A stretch of 8,147 bases of DNA from a bacterium (GTDB taxonomy: Bacteria > Zixibacteria > MSB-5A5 > GN15 > FEB-12). Positions 1-5,366 of this stretch are shown here, in pieces. Both the position numbers and the translations under genes were made by a program. Positions within the stretch are counted from its first letter, which is position 1; the number at the start of each line of letters is the position of its first letter. The notes beneath the pieces are model-generated. The model was given only the letters and a program-made list of their open reading frames with translations. It ran no database searches and was not told the DNA's origin. The stretch is from positions 1-8,147 of the forward strand of contig JAUXBJ010000047.1 in NCBI GenBank assembly GCA_030619425.1. Direction: 5' to 3'.

Positions 1-417
1 CGGATAAGGATCGTGCAGAAGTTGAACCCATCGAACAACGGTCACAGTGGCCAGACAGCGGTCCTCAGCGCTGCGGCTCCGGCCGCCACATCCCCGCCGG
101 TTGCGAGCGCACCGGCAGTGGCGCCGACCGCGCCGCCACCCCCAGCTCCAGCCGCCCCGGTGGAAGACACCGGCAAGTATGTCGAAATTACCTCCCCGAT
201 GGTGGGCACCTTCTACGCCGCACCGGCCCCTGACACTTCGTCCTATGTTTCCATAAACGAAAAGATCAGCGTCGGACAGGTGGTCTGTATTGTCGAGGCC
301 ATGAAACTGATGAACGAAATCGAATCCGAGGTCTCCGGACGCGTTGTGAAGATACTGGTCGAGAACGCTCAACCGGTCGAGTTCGGGCAAGCGATATTCT
401 TGATCGACCCCGATTGA
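1..417 (+). CDS. accB: Biotin carboxyl carrier protein of acetyl-CoA carboxylase (5' end missing)
   Basis: AccB carries the biotin that is carboxylated by biotin carboxylase and then donates CO2 to acetyl-CoA, in the first committed step of fatty acid synthesis in the cytoplasm. Frame 1 is open from the first base (RIRIVQKL...), which matches the family's 'VRI' segment just before the linker. The gene therefore starts upstream of the window, and the GTG at 13 is probably internal; about 30 N-terminal residues are missing by comparison with E. coli AccB. An Ala/Pro-rich flexible linker (about nt 61-165) precedes the biotinyl domain, which opens with SPMVGTFY. The biotinylation motif is CIVEAMKLMNEIE, with the acceptor Lys codon at 304-306. 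The C-terminus GQPVEF-like 'AQPVEFGQAIFLID' is typical. accC, the usual partner, does not follow; a pilT gene does. The identification is firm; only the start is unknown. Confidence 0.95.
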   Translation, partial: RIRIVQKLNPSNNGHSGQTAVLSAAAPAATSPPVASAPAVAPTAPPPPAPAAPVEDTGKYVEITSPMVGTFYAAPAPDTSSYVSINEKISVGQVVCIVEAMKLMNEIESEVSGRVVKILVENAQPVEFGQAIFLIDPD

Positions 418-432
418 ACCGGGCTCCAAGTT

Positions 433-440
433 GGAAGGGA
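433..440 (+). promoter_or_regulatory. Ribosome binding site of pilT, decides the start
   Basis: GGAAGGGA lies 6 nt before the ATG at 447. The same frame can be read from a TTG at 414 that overlaps the accB stop, but no Shine-Dalgarno sequence precedes it and the extra residues do not resemble PilT N-termini. The ATG at 447 is preferred. Confidence 0.75.
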
Positions 441-446
441 CTCCAG

Positions 447-1601
447 ATGAATCTCAAGCAAATGCTGGTCGAGATGCTCAACCGCAATGCGTCCGACCTT
501 CACATTCGAGTGGGCAACCGACCGCACATCCGGGTCAACGGTCAACTGGAACAGATTGCCACCGATCCGGTAACGATCGACTTGATGGATCAGATCGTAG
601 CACAGGTTCTGAACGAGAAGCAACTGGAGCGTTTTAACCGCAAGCGGGAGATGGATCTGGCGCTATCGGTAGCCAAGCTCGGCCGCTTTCGTATCAATTT
701 ATTCCGGCAGCGCGGTACTTCGGGCGTGGCCATCCGCGCCGTCAATACCCAGGTGCCGGGATTCGAAGAACTCAATCTGCCGCCGGTAATCAAGAAACTG
801 GCTGGAGACAATCGTGGTCTGATCGTCATCACGGGCACTACCGGCTCCGGCAAATCAACCACTCTGGCAGCGATGATCGAAGAAATGAACTCCACTCGCA
901 GTAGCAGCATCCTGACCGTAGAAGACCCGATTGAGTACATCTACCGCGACAAAAAGTCGATCATTGCCCAGCGTGAAGTGGGCGGGGACACCGAGACCTT
1001 CGCTTCGGCTTTGAGGCATGCTTTCCGACAGGACCCGGATGTAATCCTGATCGGCGAGGTGCGAGACCTGGAAACAATGTCGATCGCCCTGACAGCCGCC
1101 GACACCGGTCATCTGGTATTGACGACCTTGCATACCCTGAACGTAATCGAGACGATCTCGCGGATCATTTCATTCTTCCCGCCGCACCAGCAGCAGCAGA
1201 TCAGGCTGCTTCTTGGCGGCACCCTGAAGGCCATCGTCTGCCAGCGTCTGTTGTCTCGTTCCGACATGCCGGGCCGTGTGCCGGCTCTGGAAATCCTGAT
1301 CAACTCAGGCGCTATCCGGGAGTGCATTATGGACCCGGAGAAAACCGTCGATATCTCCCAGTTGATGGAGCAGGGCAACGTGCAATACGGAATGCAGACC
1401 TTCGACCAGGCCATTATGAAGCTCTACAAGCAGGGGTTGATATCCTTTGAGGAGGCTATGGGCCAGGCGACCAACCCGGATGACTTTGATCTGAGAGTCA
1501 GGGGTATCACCGGTACCGCCGATCGCTGGGGCGATGGTGAGGCCGGCGACGGCGAAGCTTCGACATCGACCGAGACCGACAGCGGTTTCACCCAGTATTA
1601 A
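447..1601 (+). CDS. pilT: Type IV pilus retraction ATPase, PilT/PilU family
   Basis: A hexameric ATPase at the cytoplasmic base of type IV pili that drives pilus retraction (twitching, surface sensing, DNA uptake). The 384-residue product from the ATG at 447 (MNLKQMLVEML...) shows the full family set. There is an N-terminal PAS-like region with SDLHI (residues 16-20). Walker A GTTGSGKST is at 130-138, the Asp box VEDPIEY at 158-164, Walker B DPDVILIGEVRD at 196-207, and the His box TAADTGHLVLTTLHT at 216-230. The C-terminal region has GMQTFDQAI and NPDDFDLRVRGI, a pattern nearer to PilU-type and deltaproteobacterial PilT paralogues than to classical PilT with AIRNLIRE; here the equivalent is SGAIRECI (residues 287-294). 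The last 30 residues (355-384) are an acidic Gly/Ser/Thr-rich tail outside the conserved fold. It lies 29 nt behind accB with its own strong ribosome binding site and is followed by a terminator. PilT family is certain; PilT versus PilU role is not. Confidence 0.93.
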   Translation: MNLKQMLVEMLNRNASDLHIRVGNRPHIRVNGQLEQIATDPVTIDLMDQIVAQVLNEKQLERFNRKREMDLALSVAKLGRFRINLFRQRGTSGVAIRAVNTQVPGFEELNLPPVIKKLAGDNRGLIVITGTTGSGKSTTLAAMIEEMNSTRSSSILTVEDPIEYIYRDKKSIIAQREVGGDTETFASALRHAFRQDPDVILIGEVRDLETMSIALTAADTGHLVLTTLHTLNVIETISRIISFFPPHQQQQIRLLLGGTLKAIVCQRLLSRSDMPGRVPALEILINSGAIRECIMDPEKTVDISQLMEQGNVQYGMQTFDQAIMKLYKQGLISFEEAMGQATNPDDFDLRVRGITGTADRWGDGEAGDGEASTSTETDSGFTQY

Positions 1602-1623
1602 CAGGGGGGCCAGCCCTGTTTTT
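1600..1623 (+). terminator. Rho-independent terminator of the accB-pilT unit
   Basis: The inverted repeat AACAGGG / CCCTGTT (1600-1606 with 1614-1620, loop GGGCCAG) overlaps the pilT stop codon and runs directly into a short T run (1619-1623). The stem is 7 bp, GC-rich at its top, and correctly oriented for pilT. The opposite strand has no T run after the hairpin, so it is unlikely to stop the convergent protease gene. Confidence 0.65.
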
Positions 1624-1675
1624 CGCGCATCGCGCAGCGGCAGCATCTCAGGTCATGACCGATTATCGCCGGACG

Positions 1676-2596
1676 TCAGGTGGAATCGGCAGTGAAGAAT
1701 GATCGCTGTCGCCGTCGACGCCAGACCGGCGGCGCCAGTTGACCTCCCTTTACCGCCCTTCTTAAGAACAGCAGACCGACCGCCAGACAGAGTCCGACAG
1801 CAGGCCAGGACGCTTCGACACCGAAAGCGCCACCGGTCAGCCACTCCGGACCGCTGACAATCGGTGTGATGATGCCATGCGAAGTAGTTCCGGATACGGA
1901 GAGACCGAAAACAGTCGACTGTACGAAATTCCACGCCAGGTGCAAACCGAAGATCAGCCAGACGCGCCGAGTTACCATAAACGCGGCCGCCAGGAGCACA
2001 CCGGCTTCTACCACGATGGCGGCCGAACTGAAAATCGAAGCATTGGGGTTGCCTATGTGTGCGGCGCCAAAGAGGGCCGCCTGCACGACCAGCGCCACCC
2101 AACTGCCGAGCGCTTCCTCGGTCAGTTTGAATATGATCAACCGGAAGATCAATTCTTCCAGAAAAGCCCCCGAGCCCAGACGCAGAAAGGCCGAGATCAG
2201 TATTGACCAGTCGAGGTTGAACGACTCGACCCGGTAGCAGCCGGCGACGGCCAGCAGCGCCACAATCGTTATCATTAGTCCGCTGCCGATCGCGAGGCCT
2301 TTGCCGAACTCAGCGGGGCTGCCCTTGAGCGTCATCTCAAGCGCCTTGCGTTTCTCTACCAAGCGGGTATAGAGACAGTAGGCAAGATACATGAGAACGG
2401 CGGCGCACACTGCAACCAGCGACTTCGTCAGAGGAGTTGATGTCTCCAGACCTGGATCGAGCGCCATCACGGCAAGACTTACGGGCGCAAGAAAAGCAAG
2501 GAAGAGGACGAACCTCGTCAGGGGAAACTGAATGATACGCCCCAGAATGGTTTGCGGTTTCACATTGGTGAAAAGTTGTTCGGTCGCTATGTTCAT
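1676..2596 (-). CDS. CPBP-family (CAAX/Rce1-like) intramembrane metalloprotease
   Basis: A polytopic membrane protein of the CPBP (Abi/Rce1-like) family of intramembrane proteases. Members cleave prenylated proteins in eukaryotes; in bacteria some process or confer immunity to peptides and many have unknown substrates. The 306-residue product has several hydrophobic segments (about 27-45, 58-77, 101-120, 131-145, 165-180, 190-208, 212-230, 262-278). All three family motifs are present: EELIFR (E147, E148, R152), FGAAH (F176, H180) and HLAWN (H219, N223). The active site therefore looks intact. The C-terminus ends in an Arg-rich stretch (VWRRRRQR), presumably cytoplasmic. The ATG at 2596 is the first good start in frame, but only a poor ribosome binding site precedes it. 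The gene stands alone, convergent with pilT (74 nt between stops) and divergent from the repeat lipoprotein, so its neighbours do not reveal the substrate. Confidence 0.85.
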   Translation of the reverse strand: MNIATEQLFTNVKPQTILGRIIQFPLTRFVLFLAFLAPVSLAVMALDPGLETSTPLTKSLVAVCAAVLMYLAYCLYTRLVEKRKALEMTLKGSPAEFGKGLAIGSGLMITIVALLAVAGCYRVESFNLDWSILISAFLRLGSGAFLEELIFRLIIFKLTEEALGSWVALVVQAALFGAAHIGNPNASIFSSAAIVVEAGVLLAAAFMVTRRVWLIFGLHLAWNFVQSTVFGLSVSGTTSHGIITPIVSGPEWLTGGAFGVEASWPAVGLCLAVGLLFLRRAVKGGQLAPPVWRRRRQRSFFTADST

Positions 2597-2833
2597 GGCG
2601 TCGTCGTGTTTTCGCGTTACTCCATTGGACCGCTCAAGAAACGAAATGTTGCCGCACCAGGCAAGCCGACTATTCTCAGGTAATGGTGGTTCAGGCTGTT
2701 TGTACCTCAGCGTTCAACCGCTATGCGATGTACCATTGCGTACACCCCGGCTGCCGTCTGAGAGGGGTGCGTCAAATCTCAACCGACCATAGCGCAACAA
2801 CTTGGCCGCAGACAACAGTATTGGCACGGTTTC

Positions 2834-2842
2834 TGTTAGAAT
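2834..2842 (+). promoter_or_regulatory. Candidate extended -10 promoter for the repeat lipoprotein gene
   Basis: TGTTAGAAT fits the extended -10 pattern TGnTANNNT. No good -35 hexamer sits 16-18 nt upstream: TTGGCA at 2821 is too close. Transcription would begin near 2849, giving a leader of roughly 43 nt to the GTG at 2892. This is a motif match only. Confidence 0.35.
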
Positions 2843-2876
2843 ATTGACCAGAACAGAGACCAAGAATCAGACAGAC

Positions 2877-2886
2877 AAAGGAGAGA
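2877..2886 (+). promoter_or_regulatory. Ribosome binding site of the repeat lipoprotein gene, flanked by 8-bp direct repeats
   Basis: AAAGGAGAGA has its GGAG core 8 nt before the GTG at 2892 and fixes that codon as the start rather than the in-frame TTG at 2802. The core is bracketed by two copies of AGACAGAC (2869-2876 and 2884-2891). The stretch 2879-2890 is perfectly complementary to 4176-4187 in the predicted 3' UTR of the same gene. Confidence 0.75.
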
Positions 2887-2891
2887 CAGAC

Positions 2892-3968
2892 GTGTTACGG
2901 AGATTATTTACAATCACAATGTTGGTGGCCCTGTTGGTATGGGCGGTAGGCTGCTCGGAAAATTCGACGGGGTCGGATGATCTCACCGAGAATCTGAATC
3001 TTAACGATCCGACCGGCGGCTACCTGGCGACCAACGAATCGCCCGGCTTCGGTGACCCCGACCTGTTGGCCGAGGCCAACGATAACGGTGAGTACAATGA
3101 CCCGATGCTAAGCGCTCTCGGCGCCGACACTCTGGACGACGCCCTCGACGGCCGTTACCATTTCAGGGTGGTCTGGGGTCAGTTGCGCTATGATTCCACC
3201 GTCATTGACGTTACCGACTGGACCGGCTCGCTGACAGTCTCGCGCGGCGCTATGGTCATCCGGCGGGTGATCAAATTCGAAACGGGACAGGATGCTATCG
3301 TTCCCCGCACCGACCGCACTCTGGTAGAGTGGGAGTCGATCACTACTGTGCATCACGACGGCCTTGCCGTTGATATTTTTATCCCGCCCGACACGGCGAT
3401 AAGTTCTGAGGCTGTAACCGTTGCCTTTGAGACCGGACCGTACAGTCACACCTTTGACCTGTCCGAATTGGCCGCCCTGGATACCGTTGTTTACCTGGAC
3501 GACGCCGATTCCAACGCGGTCGCCTTCCATGCTTTCCGTCTGGACCGCGTCCCCTGTCCGCGCGGTTTTCTGACCGGTCACTGGGGCTACAACGAGGACG
3601 GTGAGGGTGTCTTCCGTGGCGTCTGGATGACTCGTCACGGATGGATCTCCGGCTTCCTGCGCGGCCATTGGGGGGTCGATGATGACGGCCAGAGAGTGTT
3701 TTTCGGCAAATGGATCTCCGCCAATGGCCGGTTCGAGGGTTTCCTGCGCGGTCGTTGGGATCAGCATCCCAGCCATAATGCCAACCCGAACGCTGTCAAG
3801 CATGCCGGCGGTTGGTTTGCAGGTGAGATACTCAACGCCGACGAACTGGTGATCGGCACTCTGAAGGGTAAGTATAAATCCCACCCGGCATTCAAGAAGG
3901 GTTTCTTTCAGGGCCGATGGAAGTTGGCTTGCAACGATGTAGAGCCTTCTTGGGACGATGGACTGTAG
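2892..3968 (+). CDS. Uncharacterised lipoprotein with Trp/Gly-rich repeats
   Basis: I do not recognise a named family. From the GTG at 2892 the product is 358 residues. Its signal peptide is VLRRLFTITMLVALLVWAVGC, where AVGC (18-21) is a lipobox and Cys21 the lipidation site. An acidic, Asn/Asp-rich segment follows (about 22-90), then a beta-rich region (about 95-215) with WGQLRYDSTVIDVTDWTGSL and VEWESITTVHHDG. The C-terminal part consists of repeats beginning GFLxGxW or a variant: two exact 29-residue units (225-253 and 254-282, sharing HWG...DDG/EDG..VF.G.W), a longer degenerate one (283-321) and a last one (GTLKGKY..., 322-358). The only other cysteines, Cys222 and Cys347, sit just outside the first and near the end of the last repeat, which suggests a disulphide closing the domain. 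The spacing faintly recalls MORN-like beta repeats but does not match them. The likely location is the periplasm or outer membrane. It is transcribed alone and ends in a convergent gap. Confidence 0.8.
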   Translation: MLRRLFTITMLVALLVWAVGCSENSTGSDDLTENLNLNDPTGGYLATNESPGFGDPDLLAEANDNGEYNDPMLSALGADTLDDALDGRYHFRVVWGQLRYDSTVIDVTDWTGSLTVSRGAMVIRRVIKFETGQDAIVPRTDRTLVEWESITTVHHDGLAVDIFIPPDTAISSEAVTVAFETGPYSHTFDLSELAALDTVVYLDDADSNAVAFHAFRLDRVPCPRGFLTGHWGYNEDGEGVFRGVWMTRHGWISGFLRGHWGVDDDGQRVFFGKWISANGRFEGFLRGRWDQHPSHNANPNAVKHAGGWFAGEILNADELVIGTLKGKYKSHPAFKKGFFQGRWKLACNDVEPSWDDGL

Positions 3969-4029
3969 AGAGAAATCGCAGGGAATTGCGACGTAATGGC
4001 ACATGAATGTCATCAGAATGCACCGAAGA

Positions 4030-4055
4030 GACCGGTCGCCGAGAGGCGGCCGGTC
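4030..4055 (+). terminator. Strong 11-bp hairpin with GAGA tetraloop, no T run
   Basis: GACCGGTCGCC (4030-4040) pairs with GGCGGCCGGTC (4045-4055), with one G-T wobble and a GNRA-type GAGA loop. It lies 61 nt after the stop of the repeat lipoprotein gene. No T run follows on either strand, so it may stabilise the mRNA 3' end or be a non-canonical terminator rather than a standard one. Confidence 0.45.
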
Positions 4056-4084
4056 ACGGCGGTAAATCAGCCATTAAAAGACCC

Positions 4085-4112
4085 AAAAACGCAACTTTTG
4101 CGACACTTTTTT
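4085..4112. terminator. Small hairpin with T runs on both sides, possible bidirectional terminator
   Basis: CGCAA / TTGCG (4090-4094 with 4098-4102, loop CTT) is a 5-bp stem. On the minus strand it runs straight into five T's (complement of 4085-4089). On the plus strand six T's follow after a 4-nt gap (4107-4112). The stem is weak, so this is a tentative call. Confidence 0.35.
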
Positions 4113-4165
4113 GTGGAACTGTCCGAACAAAATAGCATGGTTATACGTTAAATAAGCAGAGCAAG

Positions 4166-4195
4166 AAAAACCCCCTCTGTCTCTCCTAGAGACAG
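4166..4195 (-). terminator. Hairpin plus T5, candidate terminator for the TPR lipoprotein gene
   Basis: CTGTCTCT / AGAGACAG (4177-4184 with 4188-4195) forms an 8-bp stem with a 3-nt loop. Read on the minus strand it is followed by AGGGGG and then TTTTT (complement of 4166-4170). The 6-nt gap before the T run is longer than ideal. The left arm also takes part in the 12-nt complementarity to the ribosome binding site at 2879-2890. Confidence 0.4.
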
Positions 4196-4204
4196 CCCTG
4201 CGTT

Positions 4205-4240
4205 GGGCAGGATTAGCAATAATCCTGCCCTCCTCTTTTA
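4205..4240 (+). terminator. Perfect 11-bp hairpin with GCAA tetraloop and T-rich tail
   Basis: GGGCAGGATTA (4205-4215) pairs perfectly with TAATCCTGCCC (4220-4230) across a GCAA (GNRA) loop. The T-rich TCCTCTTTTA (4231-4240) follows. This is the best plus-strand terminator in the convergent gap and would give the repeat lipoprotein mRNA a 3' UTR of roughly 270 nt if the earlier hairpin at 4030 does not stop transcription. Confidence 0.6.
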
Positions 4241-4327
4241 TGGACCCATTTTGGCTTAGATGCCTGTCGGCGGCCCGGTTTGACTGCTGTGGTGGGGTGG
4301 CGTTCGCCAGTATCCACACTTTTGTGG

Positions 4328-4351
4328 GCGGCGTATGTCCACATGCGCCGC
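4328..4351. repeat. 10-bp inverted repeat near the end of the TPR lipoprotein transcript
   Basis: GCGGCGTATG (4328-4337) and CATGCGCCGC (4342-4351) form a hairpin with a TCCA loop and one wobble position. It is preceded by a smaller one, CCACA / TGTGG (4314-4318 with 4323-4327). Both fall within 80 nt after the minus-strand stop at 4389 and lack a T run, so they look like 3' UTR structure rather than complete terminators. Confidence 0.4.
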
Positions 4352-4388
4352 AAAGAGACCCGGCTTGACCGGACATCTGCCGCCCGAG

Positions 4389-5234
4389 TCAGTCGCTCGA
4401 TTCGCCGAACTCGGCCTCAAGGACTCGTATCGTGGAATCCAGCCTATTATCCCCGAAGACGGTGCGTACTCCCCTGAAGAGCTTGAGTGCCTCCTGTCGT
4501 TTTTCTCGTGTGTCCTGCGAGGCCAGCACTGAGGCCAGGTTAAGTTGATAGGCTACTGCGGCGGTGTCGTCGGCCAGCAGCGAGCGAAAAATCTGCTCCG
4601 CTTCCGAGTATTTGCGTTGAGCGGCGAGATAAGTACCCTTGTTGGCCAGGAATGATTCGTTCGGTCCGAACTTCTCAATGGCGCCGTCGACAATCTCGAT
4701 GGCGACGCTGAGCGAGCCGAGGTCGGCGGCGGTGTTGCCTACCTGAACATACCGATTGGGATTTTCCGGTTCACGTTCGAGTAGCTGTCGATAATAGTGA
4801 TGTGCAAAAGAAATGTCGTCGATCTCCAGGCTGAGTTTGGCCAACGTCTCCAGGTGATTGTCTATCGGATCCCCGGTAGCGATCAGCGCCCGCAACGCCT
4901 TGCGGGCCGTCTTGAAATCCCCGCAGTTGATGGATGCCTCGTACAAAGCCGTATTGATCTCACGATCGGCAGGGTAGAGGATGTCGGCCCGGCCAAGGTA
5001 GAACGCTGCCGAATCGTACATCAACTCGCGTGAAAAAGTGAGACCGAGAAGATACAACACCTGACGATCGGAGGGTTTCTGTTTGAGAGCCCCGGACAGA
5101 TACCCACGTGCTTTGAAATAGTCGCCGCTGACAAAGGAGCGCTCCCCAGCCTTAACCAATTCATCAAAAGTCTCCGGTTCACCGGCGCAGGAAATCATCA
5201 TCGTTACCATCAGCACAAACAGAAGTTTTCTCAT
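4389..5234 (-). CDS. TPR-repeat lipoprotein
   Basis: A 281-residue protein with an N-terminal lipoprotein signal peptide (MRKLLFVLMVTMMISC; lipobox MISC at 13-16, Cys16 lipidated) and then tetratricopeptide repeats across nearly the whole mature chain, from about residue 22 to 260. Recognisable TPR helices include GERSFVSGDYFKARGYLSGA (30-49), YLLGLTFSRELMYDSAAFYL (61-80), VQVGNTAADLGSLSVAIEIV (163-182) and GTYLAAQRKYSEAEQIFRSL (200-219). Such proteins act as envelope-anchored scaffolds for protein complexes; no partner can be named. The gene has its own ribosome binding site (GAGGA, complement of 5239-5243, 4 nt before the ATG) and a near-consensus promoter. It is divergent from the dprA-like operon and convergent with the repeat lipoprotein. 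No enzymatic motif is seen. Confidence 0.87.
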   Translation of the reverse strand: MRKLLFVLMVTMMISCAGEPETFDELVKAGERSFVSGDYFKARGYLSGALKQKPSDRQVLYLLGLTFSRELMYDSAAFYLGRADILYPADREINTALYEASINCGDFKTARKALRALIATGDPIDNHLETLAKLSLEIDDISFAHHYYRQLLEREPENPNRYVQVGNTAADLGSLSVAIEIVDGAIEKFGPNESFLANKGTYLAAQRKYSEAEQIFRSLLADDTAAVAYQLNLASVLASQDTREKRQEALKLFRGVRTVFGDNRLDSTIRVLEAEFGESSD

Positions 5235-5266
5235 TCCATCCTCATTAGTTGCGTCGTCGTTGTTGC

Positions 5267-5295
5267 ATAATAGGCGATTTCGACCTGCATTTCAA
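5267..5295 (-). promoter_or_regulatory. Sigma-70-type promoter of the TPR lipoprotein gene
   Basis: Reading the minus strand, TTGAAA (complement of 5290-5295) and TATTAT (complement of 5267-5272) are separated by exactly 17 nt. Each hexamer differs from consensus at one position. Transcription would start near 5260, giving a leader of about 26 nt that just accommodates the ribosome binding site. This is the best promoter match in the window. Confidence 0.65.
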
Positions 5296-5366
5296 GTCCG
5301 GCCTCCGTATTTGATGAATCACCCATTACATGTTGACAAACACGCATCGGGTGGAGAAATTGCGCC

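Larger units (their letters stand above)
2597..2891. other. Divergent intergenic region between protease and lipoprotein genes
   Basis: About 295 nt separate two divergently transcribed genes, and no convincing coding sequence lies in between. A short plus-strand reading frame (2532-2792) overlaps the protease gene and looks spurious. The leftward protease promoter should lie here, but I could not pick a pair of hexamers with acceptable spacing. The rightward side has a candidate extended -10 and a clear ribosome binding site, listed separately. Confidence 0.5.
3969..4388. other. 420-nt convergent gene-free gap rich in hairpins
   Basis: This is the gap between the stops of the two convergent lipoprotein genes. 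No credible coding sequence is present; the 100-codon minus-strand frame at 4074-4376 runs through several hairpins and has no protein-like character. The gap contains inverted repeats at 4030-4055, 4090-4102, 4177-4195, 4205-4230, 4314-4327 and 4328-4351. Some are terminators for one strand or the other, as listed separately. Part of it should be the 3' UTR of the repeat lipoprotein mRNA. Confidence 0.6.

Noticed and set aside
414..446. TTG at 414 as the start of pilT, overlapping the accB stop
   Set aside because: No ribosome binding site, extra residues unlike PilT, and a much better ATG with GGAAGGGA upstream at 447.
1653..2102. 149-codon minus-strand frame inside the protease gene
   Set aside because: It shares the strand but not the frame of the CPBP protease, whose three catalytic motifs are intact; the alternative translation has no recognisable features.
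3108..4013. 301-codon minus-strand open reading frame opposite the repeat lipoprotein
   Set aside because: It lies almost entirely antisense to a gene with a clear signal peptide, ribosome binding site and repeats, and its own translation shows no domain or membrane pattern.
4074..4376. 100-codon minus-strand open reading frame in the convergent gap
   Set aside because: It runs through several hairpins and candidate terminators, has no ribosome binding site that I can see and no protein-like motif.
5333..5361. TTGACA at 5333-5338 as the -35 of a promoter for the dprA-like gene
   Set aside because: The matching -10 position (5356-5361) is poor, and transcription would begin at the start codon, leaving out the GGAG ribosome binding site at 5353-5356.
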